A program made the translations under genes and the position numbers. This document shows positions 50,561 to 59,148 of a stretch of DNA of 64,000 nt, one piece after another. The stretch is from Geodermatophilus obscurus DSM 43160 (GTDB taxonomy: Bacteria; Actinomycetota; Actinomycetes; Mycobacteriales; Geodermatophilaceae): the NCBI RefSeq assembly GCF_000025345.1, contig NC_013757.1:5258498-5322497 (forward strand), in the 5' to 3' direction. Position 1 is the stretch's first letter. Every line of letters starts with the position of its first letter. Below the pieces are notes generated by a model. That model saw nothing but the letters and a program-made list of their open reading frames with translations. It was not told the origin of the DNA and made no database searches.

Positions 50561-52263
50561 GCAGCGTGGCGCCGCCGCCGGGGCAACCGAGCCGCCGGCC
50601 GGGAGGGGACGGGGGGCCGGGCGCACCGATGACGTCCACGACCACCGGGCTCCCCGACCGCTACCGCCCGCTGGACGAGGTCGGCCCGACCGAGACCACC
50701 GCGACCGGGGTCATCCACTGCTGGCGGGCCAAGGACCGGATCCTCAACCGCGACGTGGCCATCCGGGTGCACACCCCCGGCGGGCCGGCCGCCCGCGAGT
50801 GGATCACCCGCGCGCTGACCGCCGGGGGGCTGGCGACGCCCGCGCTGGCGATGGTCTACGACGCCGCGGAGGGCAACGGCGACGCGCAGGCGCCGGGCGG
50901 TGCGGCCTACGTCGTCAACGAGTGGATCGAGGGGCGCACCCTCGCCGAGCGCCTGGCCGAGGGCCCGATGCCCGAGCGGGAGGCGCGCACCGTGCTGCGC
51001 CGGCTCGCCGAGGGCGTCGCCGCGGCCCACCAGGTCGGGCTGGCCGTCGGGGGGCTCACCCCGGAGACCGTCGTCCTGCGGCCCAACGGCATGGTCGGAC
51101 TGCGCTCGGTGCCGGCCGCCAGCGGCACCGTCCAGGGCGACGTCGCCGCCCTCGGGGAGCTGCTGGAGTACTGCCTCACCGGCCGCCGCCCGGGCACGGC
51201 CCCCGCCGGCCGGACGCCGGGGATGCCGCCGGACCTCGCCGCGCTCGTGCGCCGCGCCCGCTCCACCGAGCCCGGCGCCGGGCTCTCCAGCGTCGCCGCG
51301 ATGGCCGCGCTGCTGGCCGAGCGCCCCCGCACCGGGCACACCGCCGATCCGGGGCGCGCCCCGGACGAGTCGGACAGCGGGTGGCTGCGCCGGCTGCGCG
51401 AGCGCCGCGAGGAGGACCGCGGCGAGGGCTCCGGGGACGACGTGGCGGTCGACCCCGCACCGACCCGGGACGCCTCCGGCACCGCGTTCCCGCCGCCGCA
51501 GGCCCGCGGGCTGCCGCCCGTCCCCGGCCGGCGGTACGAGGACGACGAGGACGACGACCTGCTGCCGCTGTCGACCGGTCCGGGCCGCGGGGACGACCCC
51601 GACGAGGACCTGCGGGAGGACGAGGCCGCGCAGGCGGGACGGCGACGGCTGCTCGTCGTGGGCCTGCCGCTGGCAGCGCTGGTCGTGGTGATCGCACTGG
51701 CGGTCTACCTGGGCAACCTCATCTCGCCCGACGACGTCGCCACCGACCGGTCCCCCGTGCCGAGCGCGCCGGCGACGAGCGCGCCCCCCGCCGAGGAGAC
51801 GCCCGCCCCCGGCGACAGCCCGGCGCTGACCATCACCGGCGCGAGCGTGTACGACCCGTTCGGCGACGGCGACCCGGACAACCCCGACGAGGTCCCGCTG
51901 TCCTTCGACGGCGACCCGGCCACCGCCTGGTCGACGGTCACCTACCGGGGGTCGCCGGCGTTCGGCAACCTCAAGGACGGGATCGGCATCGTCTACGACC
52001 TCGGCTCCGAGCAGGCCCTGGCCGGCCTCGGCGTCAGTGGCACCGCCGGCGCCACGGTCGAGGTGCGGGTCGGCGACCGGGCCGAGGGCGACCTGGACTC
52101 CTACGACCTGGTCGCCGACGGCGAGCTCGGCGACTCGGCGGAGCTGTCCTTCGACGAGCCGGTGACCACCCGCTACGTGCTGCTGTGGCTGACCGGGCTG
52201 GCGCCCTCGGACGGCGGCTTCTCCGCCGAGGTCGCCGAGGTCACCCTCACGCCGGCGAGCTGA
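50557..52263 (+). CDS. Membrane pseudokinase with extracellular discoidin-like domain
   Basis: 568 residues. The N-terminal kinase-like domain (about 30-270) lacks catalytic residues: the VAIK lysine is Arg (RDVAIRV), the catalytic loop reads GLAVGGLTPETVVLRPNG with no HRD, and there is no DFG. After an acidic/Pro-rich linker comes one membrane segment (about 366-388, LLVVGLPLAALVVVIALAVYLG), then a Ser/Pro linker and a C-terminal domain resembling F5/8-type (PDEVPLSFDGDPATAWSTVTY...FGNLKDGIGIVYDLG). In M. tuberculosis the equivalent pseudokinase is fused to MviN, is phosphorylated by PknB and binds FhaA; here it is a separate GTGA-overlapping gene, so a MurJ partner role is likely. Confidence 0.85.
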   Translation: MSSVAPPPGQPSRRPGGDGGPGAPMTSTTTGLPDRYRPLDEVGPTETTATGVIHCWRAKDRILNRDVAIRVHTPGGPAAREWITRALTAGGLATPALAMVYDAAEGNGDAQAPGGAAYVVNEWIEGRTLAERLAEGPMPEREARTVLRRLAEGVAAAHQVGLAVGGLTPETVVLRPNGMVGLRSVPAASGTVQGDVAALGELLEYCLTGRRPGTAPAGRTPGMPPDLAALVRRARSTEPGAGLSSVAAMAALLAERPRTGHTADPGRAPDESDSGWLRRLRERREEDRGEGSGDDVAVDPAPTRDASGTAFPPPQARGLPPVPGRRYEDDEDDDLLPLSTGPGRGDDPDEDLREDEAAQAGRRRLLVVGLPLAALVVVIALAVYLGNLISPDDVATDRSPVPSAPATSAPPAEETPAPGDSPALTITGASVYDPFGDGDPDNPDEVPLSFDGDPATAWSTVTYRGSPAFGNLKDGIGIVYDLGSEQALAGLGVSGTAGATVEVRVGDRAEGDLDSYDLVADGELGDSAELSFDEPVTTRYVLLWLTGLAPSDGGFSAEVAEVTLTPAS

Positions 52264-52310
52264 GGAAGGACCATCCTCCCCCCTCGCACACTCGGCCCGG
52301 GTCCCTGAAG

Positions 52311-52333
52311 GGTGGCCGTTCCAGTCCGTCACC
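52311..52333 (+). repeat. Copy of the GGCCGTTCCAG...GTCACC repeat
   Basis: One base differs from the 54024-54046 copy (TCC for TAC). It lies 47 nt after the pseudokinase stop, behind an imperfect CCATCCTCCCCCC...GAAGGGTGG hairpin. Confidence 0.65.
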
Positions 52334-52406
52334 AGGCTCGCGGCGAGCCTCTGGACAGGGCCGGGACGGGGCCGGCGGGGTGATCGACACCCTGCCTGCG
52401 GGGCCG

Positions 52407-52440
52407 TTGACCAGGGAATGCGGGACCTACGATCCTCGTT
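52407..52440 (+). promoter_or_regulatory. trxB promoter: SigR-type plus housekeeping-like elements
   Basis: GGAAT (52415-52419) and GTT (52438-52440) are separated by exactly 18 nt, the SigR/SigH thiol-stress promoter pattern whose classic target in Streptomyces is trxBA. A second set, TTGACC (52407-52412) and TACGAT (52428-52433), could serve the housekeeping sigma factor with a short 15-nt spacer. If SigR initiates here, the mRNA starts beyond the first GTG, favouring a start codon farther in. Confidence 0.6.
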
Positions 52441-53460
52441 GTGCCGCGCGTGACGACGAACCACCCGACCCCAGGCCCCGCGGTGACGGAGGAGCACGTG
52501 GAGCCCGCCATCCCGCCCGCCGAGCACGACGGCGTCCGTGACCTGATCATCATCGGGTCGGGCCCGGCCGGGTACACGGCCGCGATCTACGCCGCCCGCG
52601 CGAACCTCCACCCGCTGGTGTTCGAGGGCTCGCAGTTCGGCGGCGCGTTGATGACCACGACCGAGGTCGAGAACTTCCCCGGCTTCGCCGAGGGCGTGCA
52701 GGGCCCCCAGCTCATGGACGACATGCGCACGCAGGCCGAGCGCTTCGGCGCCGAGCTGGTCGCCCGCGACGTCAGCGAGGTCGACCTCACCGCCGAGCCG
52801 AAGATCGTCAAGGTGGGCGACGAGGTGCACCGCGCGCACGCCGTCATCGTCGCCACCGGCTCGAAGTACCGGTACCTCGGCCTGGACAACGAGGCCCGGC
52901 TGCTCGGCCGTGGCGTCTCGGCCTGCGCCACCTGCGACGGCTTCTTCTTCCGCGACCAGGACATCGTCGTGGTCGGTGGCGGCGACTCGGCGATGGAGGA
53001 GGCCACCTTCCTCACCCGCTTCGCCAAGACGGTGACCGTCGTCCACCGGCGGGAGGAGCTGCGCGCCTCCAAGATCATGCAGAAGCGGGCGCAGGAGAAC
53101 GAGAAGATCCGCTGGGCGCTCGGCAAGCAGGTCACCGACGTCCTGGGCGACCAGACCGTCTCCGGCGTCCGGCTGACCGACGTCGGCACCGGCACCACCG
53201 AGGAGCTGCCGGTCTCCGGTGTCTTCGTGGCTATCGGCCACGACCCGCGCAGCGAGCTGTTCGTCGGCCAGCTCAAGCTGGACGACGAGGGCTACGTGCA
53301 GGTCGAGCACCCGACCACCCGGACCAACATCGAGGGCGTCTTCGCCTGCGGTGACGTCGTCGACCACATCTACCGGCAGGCCATCACCTCGGCCGGCACC
53401 GGCGCCGCGGCCGCCATCGACGCCGAGCGCTGGCTGGCGGTCACCTTCGGCGAGCGCTGA
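52441..53460 (+). CDS. trxB: Thioredoxin-disulfide reductase
   Basis: 339 residues from the GTG at 52441. FAD-binding [16 protein letters not shown], redox-active [14 protein letters not shown]-binding [13 protein letters not shown], and [21 protein letters not shown] near the end. It transfers electrons from NADPH to thioredoxin TrxA, encoded just downstream. The first 30 residues are unconserved; given the promoter placement, GTG codons at 52450, 52483 or 52498 (the last behind GGAGGAG) may be the true start. Upstream in most Actinobacteria is sigM; here it is absent. Confidence 0.95.
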   Translation: MPRVTTNHPTPGPAVTEEHVEPAIPPAEHDGVRDLIIIGSGPAGYTAAIYAARANLHPLVFEGSQFGGALMTTTEVENFPGFAEGVQGPQLMDDMRTQAERFGAELVARDVSEVDLTAEPKIVKVGDEVHRAHAVIVATGSKYRYLGLDNEARLLGRGVSACATCDGFFFRDQDIVVVGGGDSAMEEATFLTRFAKTVTVVHRREELRASKIMQKRAQENEKIRWALGKQVTDVLGDQTVSGVRLTDVGTGTTEELPVSGVFVAIGHDPRSELFVGQLKLDDEGYVQVEHPTTRTNIEGVFACGDVVDHIYRQAITSAGTGAAAAIDAERWLAVTFGER

Positions 53461-53510
53461 GGACCCCCTGCCCCCACCGCTCGCACGCTCGCGGTGGGGG
53501 CAGGGGGTCC
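53461..53510 (+). terminator. 20-bp hairpin after trxB (conserved-loop family)
   Basis: A perfect 20-bp stem (53461-53480 with 53491-53510, GGACCCCCTGCCCCCACCGC) around the loop TCGCACGCTC, followed by TT. It starts immediately after the TGA. Best-formed member of the family; the loop is the reverse complement of GAGCGTGCGA. Confidence 0.85.
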
Positions 53511-53613
53511 TTCCAGCGGGCATACACCCGCCGTTCCCCGGGTTGTCCTTGACAGATCAACCTGGTCGGAGCCCCTGCGCTCCGACCGTCCACGAGCCAC
53601 GAGGAGAACGACC

Positions 53614-53940
53614 ATGGCAGGCAACACCGTGACGGTCACCGACGCGACCTTCGCAGACGACGTGCTGGGCAGCGACAAGCCCGTCCTCGTCGACTTCTGG
53701 GCCGAGTGGTGCGGGCCGTGCAAGATGGTCGCCCCGGTCCTCGAGGAGATCGCCGCCGAGCACGCCGACAAGCTCACCATCGCCAAGCTCAACATCGACG
53801 AGAACCCGCAGATCGCCCGCGACTACCAGGTCATGTCGATCCCGACCATGACGGTGTTCCAGGGCGGCAAGCCGGTGAAGAGCATCATCGGCGCCAAGCC
53901 GAAGGGCGCGATCCTCTCCGACCTCGCCGACTACCTGTAG
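53614..53940 (+). CDS. trxA: Thioredoxin
   Basis: 108 residues with the active site WAEWCGPCK and the cis-Pro segment MSIPTMTVFQGGK. It reduces cytoplasmic disulfides and is recycled by TrxB. The ATG at 53614 follows GAGGAGA. It lies 153 nt after trxB with a strong hairpin in between, so it may also have its own promoter; TTGACA at 53549-53554 is a good -35 but I see no clear -10. Confidence 0.96.
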   Translation: MAGNTVTVTDATFADDVLGSDKPVLVDFWAEWCGPCKMVAPVLEEIAAEHADKLTIAKLNIDENPQIARDYQVMSIPTMTVFQGGKPVKSIIGAKPKGAILSDLADYL

Positions 53941-53941
53941 G

Positions 53942-54046
53942 CCTCGTCCCGAGGCTCGCCCCGAGCGTGCGAGGGGGGAGGAGGACGAGGTCCTCCCTCG
54001 TGGGCTCGGCGCGGGTTCCTGGAGGTGGCCGTTCCAGTACGTCACC
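53942..54046 (+). repeat. Conserved-loop hairpin plus GGCCGTTCCAGTACGTCACC after trxA
   Basis: CCTCGTCC (53942-53949) pairs with GGACGAGG (53983-53990) around CCGAGCGTGCGAGGGG, followed by TCCTCC; the 23-mer at 54024-54046 is the exact reverse complement of 31199-31221. Confidence 0.75.
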
Positions 54047-54138
54047 TGAGGGCCTCCTCCGCCACTGGCGGGGGAGGCCCTCGCACGTCGGGGGGCCCAG
54101 CGGGCCGGGAGTCGGCCCGGGGACCACAATCGACCACG

Positions 54139-55290
54139 ATGGGAACCGACAGCAGCATGCAGCCCTTGGGCCCGGGGGACCGTGGCCATGCCGTGGCCGA
54201 CGTGCACGCCGCCCTGCGCGCCCTCACCCTCCTGCCGGCAGCGGGGTCCGCGGAGGAGGCGTCGCTGGACGAGGCGGCCTACGACCCGGCCACCGAGCTC
54301 GCCGTCCGCCACTTCCAGCAGGTGCGCGGGCTCACCGTCGACGGCCGCGTCGGCGAGGAGACCTACCGCGCCCTGTCCGAGGCCCGCTGGTCGCTCGGCG
54401 ACCGGCTGCTGCACCACGACCCGGTCCGGCCCATGCGCGGGGACGACGTCACCAACCTGCAGGACCGGCTGCACGAGCTCGGCTACGACGCCGGCCCGGT
54501 CGACGGCGTCTTCGGCCCGGAGACCGAGGCCGGGCTGCGGGCGTTCCAGCGCGACTACGGCCTGACCTCCGACGGCACCTGCGGGCCGGCCACCCTCCGC
54601 GCGCTCCGTCAGCTCGGCCGCAAGGTCACCGGGGGGCGGCCGCAGCTGCTGCGGCAGAGCGCCAGCTTCGTCGAGAGCGGCCCGCACCTGATCGGCCGGC
54701 GCATCGTCGTCGACCCCGGCCACGGCGGCACCGACACCGGCTTCACCGCGGGGGAGACCACCGAGGCCGACCTGGTGCTCGACCTCGCCTCGCGCATCGA
54801 GGGCCGGCTCGCCGCGGCCGGCGCCACGGTCTACCTGACCCGCGGTCGCCACCAGGACCCCAGTCCGACCGAACGGACGGCGTTCGCCAACCACGCGCGC
54901 GCCGACCTGTTCCTCTCGCTGCACACCGACGCGCACAGCTCCGAGCACGCCCGCGGGGTGGCCAGCTACTACTACGGCACCGGCTCGGGGGCCTCGTCGA
55001 CCGTGGGGGAGCAGTTCGCCAACCTGGTGCGCCGCGAGGTGGTGGCCCGCACCGGCATGCTCGACCTGGGCTCCCACCCCAAGACCTGGGACCTGCTGCG
55101 GACGAGCCGGATGCCCGCCGTCCGGCTCGACTGCGGGTACCTGTCCCATCCGGTCGACCGGCTGCTGCTGCTCGACGCCCGGCTGCGCAGCACCGTCGCC
55201 AGCGCCGTCCTCGCCGCCGTCCAGCGGCTGTTCCTGCCCGCCGAGGCCGACCCGCCCACCGGCACCTTCGTGCTGCCCGGGCGCACCTGA
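54139..55290 (+). CDS. CwlM-like N-acetylmuramoyl-L-alanine amidase family protein
   Basis: 383 residues. Two PG_binding_1 repeats (about 8-75, with FQQVRGLTVDGRVGEETYRAL, and about 90-155, with FQRDYGLTSDGTCGPATLRAL) precede an Amidase_3 domain (VVDPGHGGTDTG zinc His, ETTEADL Glu, SLHTDAH zinc His, DCGYLSHPVD). There is no signal peptide, so like CwlM of mycobacteria, which is cytoplasmic, activates MurA and is phosphorylated by PknB, it may regulate rather than cut peptidoglycan (inference from context next to trxA). ATG at 54139; CACAAT 8 nt upstream might be a -10 box. Confidence 0.87.
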   Translation: MGTDSSMQPLGPGDRGHAVADVHAALRALTLLPAAGSAEEASLDEAAYDPATELAVRHFQQVRGLTVDGRVGEETYRALSEARWSLGDRLLHHDPVRPMRGDDVTNLQDRLHELGYDAGPVDGVFGPETEAGLRAFQRDYGLTSDGTCGPATLRALRQLGRKVTGGRPQLLRQSASFVESGPHLIGRRIVVDPGHGGTDTGFTAGETTEADLVLDLASRIEGRLAAAGATVYLTRGRHQDPSPTERTAFANHARADLFLSLHTDAHSSEHARGVASYYYGTGSGASSTVGEQFANLVRREVVARTGMLDLGSHPKTWDLLRTSRMPAVRLDCGYLSHPVDRLLLLDARLRSTVASAVLAAVQRLFLPAEADPPTGTFVLPGRT

Positions 55291-55300
55291 CCGATCAGCG

Positions 55301-55319
55301 GCGAGATCGTCGATCTCGC
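55301..55319 (+). terminator. Hairpin after the CwlM-like gene
   Basis: GCGAGATCG-T-CGATCTCGC is a perfect 9-bp stem, 10 nt after the stop; a related GGCGATCTCGCC follows near 55350. Confidence 0.6.
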
Positions 55320-55445
55320 TCGGTCCAGGCCCCGCACGCGTGCGGGATCGGCGATCTCGCCGGATGCCGCGACGGATGTGACAGTCGGGACGGGACCAGT
55401 CCGTCCGCTCGCCGTGTCCGCGGCGGGGTGCGCTCATCCCCTCCC

Positions 55446-55451
55446 TACACT
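55446..55451 (+). promoter_or_regulatory. -10 box of aminotransferase gene (leaderless)
   Basis: TACACT ends 6 nt before the GTG at 55458; there is no ribosome-binding site. Confidence 0.5.
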
Positions 55452-55457
55452 CGGGAT

Positions 55458-56861
55458 GTGGCCGATCTCCAGCCCGGAACACCCCCGGGCCCCGGTGTGC
55501 ACCACCCCGCTCCGCGGCATCCGCGGCTGGACCCGCTGGCGGACCGGTACGCAGCACGCACGCACGGGATGAAGGCCTCGGAGATCCGTGCGCTCTTCTC
55601 CGTCGTCAGCCGCCCCGAGGTCGTCTCGCTGGCCGGCGGGATGCCCGCGGTCACCGCGCTGCCGCTGGACGCGGTCGGCTCGATGATCGGCGAGCTGGTG
55701 TCCGGGATGGGCGCGCAGACGCTGCAGTACGGCTCGGGTCAGGGCGACCCGCGGCTGCGCGAGCGGATCTGCGACGTCATGGCCCTGGAGGGCATCACCG
55801 ACGCCTCGCCCAGCGAGGTCGTCGTCACCGTCGGCTCCCAGCAGGGGCTGGACCTGGTGACCCGGGTCTTCGTCGACCCGGGGGACGTCGTCCTCGCCGA
55901 GGGTCCGTCCTACGTCGGCGCCCTGGGCGTCTTCCAGGCCGCCGAGGCCCGCGTGAAGCACGTCCCCATGGACGACGACGGGCTGATCCCCGAGGCGCTG
56001 GAGCAGGCGCTCATCGAGTGCCGAGCCGCCGGCGACCGGGTGAAGTTCCTCTACACGGTGCCGAACTACCACAACCCGGCCGGCGTGACCCTGTCCGAGC
56101 CGCGCCGCCAGGCGGTCATGGAGATCGCCGACCGCTACGACCTGCTGGTCATCGAGGACAACCCCTACGGACTGCTGGGCTTCGACCGCGAGCCGATGCG
56201 CGCCCTGCGGGCCCGCGACGACCGCCGGGTCATCTACCTGGGCTCGTTCTCCAAGACGTTCTCGCCGGGCCTGCGGGTGGGCTGGGTGCTCGCCCCGCTC
56301 GCCGTCCGCGAGAAGCTGGTGCTGGCCACCGAGGCGCAGGTGCTCTGCCCGCCCTCGCTCACCCAGTACGCCGTCGCGCGCTACCTGGACACCCAGCCGT
56401 GGCGCGAGCAGATCAAGCACTTCGTCGAGCTGTACCGGGAGCGGCGCGACGCCACCCTCGAGTCGCTCGAGGCGCTCATGCCGGCGGGCACGACGTGGAC
56501 GCGGCCGGACGGCGGCTTCTACGTGTGGCTGAAGCTGCCCCACGGGCTCGACGCCAAGCTCATGCAGCCCCGCGCGGTCAACGCGCACGTGGCCTACGTG
56601 CCCGGCATCGGCTTCTACGCCGACGGGGCGGGCCAGGAGTACATGCGGCTGTCCTACTGCTACCCCGAGCCGGACCAGATCCGCGAGGGGGTGCGCCGGC
56701 TGGCCCGCGTCATCGAGGCCGAGCTGGACCTGCACTCCACCTTCGACGGCGTGGACACCGGCACCTTCCGGGCCGTGTCCGGGCCGCAGAGTCCGACCGG
56801 GCGAGGTGTCGAGGGCATCGTCGGCCCGGCCAACAGCGACCGATACGAGGACCTCAGATGA
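55458..56861 (+). CDS. PLP-dependent aminotransferase (class I/II, 2-aminoadipate type)
   Basis: 467 residues. A fold-type I aminotransferase: VVTVGSQQGLDLVTRVFVDPGD, VPNYHNPAGVTLSEPRR (active-site Asn-Pro-x-Gly), IEDNPYGLL, and the PLP lysine in LGSFSKTFSPGLRVGW. It resembles the LysN/2-aminoadipate and MocR-tail group, without a helix-turn-helix domain. The amino-acid substrate is unknown. Its place beside parB is shared with several other Actinobacteria. A leaderless GTG start is likely; no signal peptide. Confidence 0.88.
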   Translation: MADLQPGTPPGPGVHHPAPRHPRLDPLADRYAARTHGMKASEIRALFSVVSRPEVVSLAGGMPAVTALPLDAVGSMIGELVSGMGAQTLQYGSGQGDPRLRERICDVMALEGITDASPSEVVVTVGSQQGLDLVTRVFVDPGDVVLAEGPSYVGALGVFQAAEARVKHVPMDDDGLIPEALEQALIECRAAGDRVKFLYTVPNYHNPAGVTLSEPRRQAVMEIADRYDLLVIEDNPYGLLGFDREPMRALRARDDRRVIYLGSFSKTFSPGLRVGWVLAPLAVREKLVLATEAQVLCPPSLTQYAVARYLDTQPWREQIKHFVELYRERRDATLESLEALMPAGTTWTRPDGGFYVWLKLPHGLDAKLMQPRAVNAHVAYVPGIGFYADGAGQEYMRLSYCYPEPDQIREGVRRLARVIEAELDLHSTFDGVDTGTFRAVSGPQSPTGRGVEGIVGPANSDRYEDLR

Positions 56862-56934
56862 CCGAGTTCCCGAGGTCATCGAGAGACACAGCACCGCCGG
56901 TCACGAAGGCGACGAGCGCCAGCGAGGAGCCGAA

Positions 56935-57924
56935 GTGACCGAGCCCGCACCCGCGACCGAGTCGGAGGCCGCGCCGCACGCGCTGCGCGCCGTCGTCCTG
57001 GCCGGTGGGCTGAACGTCGAGCGGGAGGTCAGCCTCTCCTCCGGCACCCAGGTGGCCGAGGAGCTCGCCCGCGCCGGCGTGGAGGCCGAGCTGCGTGACG
57101 CCGACGCCGAGCTGCTGCCCGGGCTCGCCGCCGCCCCCGCGGACGCCGTCTTCATCGCCCTGCACGGCGCCACGGGCGAGGACGGCGCGCTGCGGGCGGT
57201 CCTGGACCTGGCCGGCGTCCCCTACGTCGGCTCCCCGGCGGCGTCCTGCCGGCTGGCCTGGGACAAGCCGGCCGCGAAGTCCGTCGTCCGCTCCGCCGGC
57301 GTCACCACGCCGGACTGGGTGGCCCTGCCGCACAGCACCTTCCGGGAGCTGGGCGCCGGTGCGGTGCTGGACCTCATCGTCGCCCGCCTCGGCCTGCCAC
57401 TCATGGTCAAGCCCGCCTCGGGCGGCTCCGCGCTGGGCGTGCAGAAGGTCAGCCGGGTCGAGGACCTGCCGGCCGCGATGGTCAGCTGCTTCGCCTACGG
57501 CGACACGGTCATGGTGGAGCGCTTCGTGGACGGCGTGGAGCTGGCGCTGTCCGTGGTGGACCTCGGCGAGGGCCCGCAGGCGCTCCCGGCGGTGGAGATC
57601 GCCCCGGAGTCGGGGGTGTTCGACTACACCTCCCGCTACACGCCCGGCCTCACCGAGTACCACGCACCGGCCCGCGTCTCCGACGAGGTGGCCGGGAAGG
57701 CCGCAGAGCTCGCCGTCCAGGTGCACCGGGCCCTCGGCCTCGCCGACCTCTCCCGCACCGACGCGATCGTCGGCCCGGACGGCGAGGTGCACTTCCTCGA
57801 GGTGAACGTCTCGCCCGGGCTGACCCGCACCTCGATGTTCCCGATGGCCGTCGAGGCGTCCGGCTCCTCGCTGGGCGACGTCCTCGCCGGGCTGCTGACC
57901 CGGCGGGCCTCCACCACTCGCTGA
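56935..57924 (+). CDS. D-alanine--D-alanine ligase-like ATP-grasp protein
   Basis: 329 residues. An ATP-grasp domain with Ddl features: VLAGGLNVEREVSLSSG (N-terminal), FIALHGATGEDGALRAVLDLAGVPYVGS, LMVKPASGGSALGVQKV, and the metal-binding EVNVSPGLT with the preceding HFLEVNV. It is near-normal Ddl length. A ligase for another dipeptide cannot be excluded: the usual GGRSxEHEVS is replaced by GGLNVEREVS. The GTG at 56935 has GAGGAG 7 nt upstream, and the gene follows the aminotransferase by 73 nt. Confidence 0.82.
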   Translation: MTEPAPATESEAAPHALRAVVLAGGLNVEREVSLSSGTQVAEELARAGVEAELRDADAELLPGLAAAPADAVFIALHGATGEDGALRAVLDLAGVPYVGSPAASCRLAWDKPAAKSVVRSAGVTTPDWVALPHSTFRELGAGAVLDLIVARLGLPLMVKPASGGSALGVQKVSRVEDLPAAMVSCFAYGDTVMVERFVDGVELALSVVDLGEGPQALPAVEIAPESGVFDYTSRYTPGLTEYHAPARVSDEVAGKAAELAVQVHRALGLADLSRTDAIVGPDGEVHFLEVNVSPGLTRTSMFPMAVEASGSSLGDVLAGLLTRRASTTR

Positions 57925-57929
57925 CGGAA

Positions 57930-58046
57930 GGGCCCTCCTGCCCCCCGCCACTCGCAGGCTCGCGCCAGGCCCCGTCCGGAGGCTCGCCGCGAGCGTGCGA
58001 GCGGTGAGGAGGACGGGGTCCTTGTGCCGGCAGGAGGGCCACGCCA
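57930..58046. repeat. Two nested conserved-loop hairpins after ddl-like gene
   Basis: An outer pair GGGCCCTCCTGCC / GGCAGGAGGGCC brackets an inner CCCCGTCC...GGACGGGGTCCTT hairpin, with GCCGCGAGCGTGCGAGCGG in the loop. Same family as 53461. Confidence 0.7.
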
Positions 58047-58050
58047 GTCG

Positions 58051-58103
58051 CTACCCGCCGAGGACCCGTTCCGTCCGTGACGGAACGGGTCCTCGGCGGG
58101 TAG
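58051..58103. terminator. Terminator between the ddl-like gene and parB
   Basis: A perfect 25-bp stem (58051-58075 with 58079-58103, CTACCCGCCGAGGACCCG...) with the 3-nt loop CGT. It starts 1 nt after the parB stop on the minus strand and lies between convergent genes, so it should work in both directions. Confidence 0.85.
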
Positions 58104-58104
58104 A

Positions 58105-59148
58105 TCACTCCTCGGGACGGCGTCCGGTGATGTCCGGGGCCATCTGGCCGATGATGCGCTGCAGGTCGTCGACCGATCCGAACTCGACGACGATGCGCCC
58201 CTTCGCCCGGCCGATCTGGATCTTGACCTTGGTCTCGAAGGTGTCCGAGAGGCGCCCGGCGAGGTCCTCGACGCCCGGCGCGTTGAATTTCCGCGGCCGG
58301 CGCTTGGCCGCCGGCTCCTCGGCGACGGCCAGCGCGACGGCCTCCTCGGTGGCCCGCACCGACATGCCCTCGGCGACGATGCGCGCGGCCAGCGCCTCCT
58401 GCTTCCCGGCGTCCGGCAGACCGAGCAGCGCCCGGGCGTGGCCGGCGGAGATGATGCCTGCGGCGACCCGGGTCTGCACCTTCACCGGCAGCTTGAGCAG
58501 CCGGATGGTGTTGGTGACCTGCGAGCGGGAGCGGCCGATCTTGCCGGCCAGCTCTTCGTGGGTGGCGCCGAACTCCTCCAGCAGCTGCTGGTAGGCCGCG
58601 GCCTCCTCCAGAGGGTTGAGCTGGACCCGGTGGATGTTCTCCAGCAGGGCGTCGCGCAGCAGGGCGTCGTCGGTGGTGTCCCGGATGATGGCCGGCACGA
58701 ACTTGAGGTCGGCGGCGCGGGCGGCACGCAGCCGGCGCTCGCCCATGATGAGCTCGTAGCCGCCCTCTGCGCGCTCGCGCACGACGATGGGCTGCAGCAG
58801 GCCGAACTCGCGCACGGAGTACGTGAGCTCCTCCAGCGCCTCGTCGTCGAAGACCTGGCGGGGCTGCTTGGGGTTGGGGACGACGTCGACCACCGCGACC
58901 TCGCGCAGCTGCGCGCCGGGGACGCCGACGGCCGCCTCGGCCTGCGCGGCCACCGTCGCCGCGGCCTGGGCGGCCGGCGGGAGCAGGTGGACCGGCGGAC
59001 CGGCCGGCGCAGCCGGTGCGGCGTCCGCACCAGCGCCCTGACCAGCGGGCTCCGTCTCGGCGCCGGGCAGGGTGGGCTGCTCGTCGTCCGGCGCGCTGGT
59101 GGGGATCAGCGCCGCCAGCCCCCGGCCCAGACCGCCACGCTTGCTCAT
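58105..59148 (-). CDS. parB: Chromosome-partitioning protein ParB
   Basis: 347 residues. [16 protein letters not shown] at the N-terminus is the ParA-stimulating segment of chromosomal ParB. The CTPase motif GERRLRAAR is intact, the helix-turn-helix ([17 protein letters not shown]) binds parS, and the C-terminal dimer domain follows a linker ([31 protein letters not shown]). It spreads on DNA from parS, loads SMC and segregates origins. The ATG at 59148 overlaps the parA stop (ATGA). Confidence 0.97.
   Translation of the reverse strand: MSKRGGLGRGLAALIPTSAPDDEQPTLPGAETEPAGQGAGADAAPAAPAGPPVHLLPPAAQAAATVAAQAEAAVGVPGAQLREVAVVDVVPNPKQPRQVFDDEALEELTYSVREFGLLQPIVVRERAEGGYELIMGERRLRAARAADLKFVPAIIRDTTDDALLRDALLENIHRVQLNPLEEAAAYQQLLEEFGATHEELAGKIGRSRSQVTNTIRLLKLPVKVQTRVAAGIISAGHARALLGLPDAGKQEALAARIVAEGMSVRATEEAVALAVAEEPAAKRRPRKFNAPGVEDLAGRLSDTFETKVKIQIGRAKGRIVVEFGSVDDLQRIIGQMAPDITGRRPEE

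Noticed and set aside
48215..53523. Very long open frames on the minus strand opposite murJ, the pseudokinase and trxB (about 800 and 1090 residues)
   Set aside because: Low-complexity Arg/Gly/His/Asp/Val-rich sequence without domains, produced by high GC in the antisense frame of well-supported genes.
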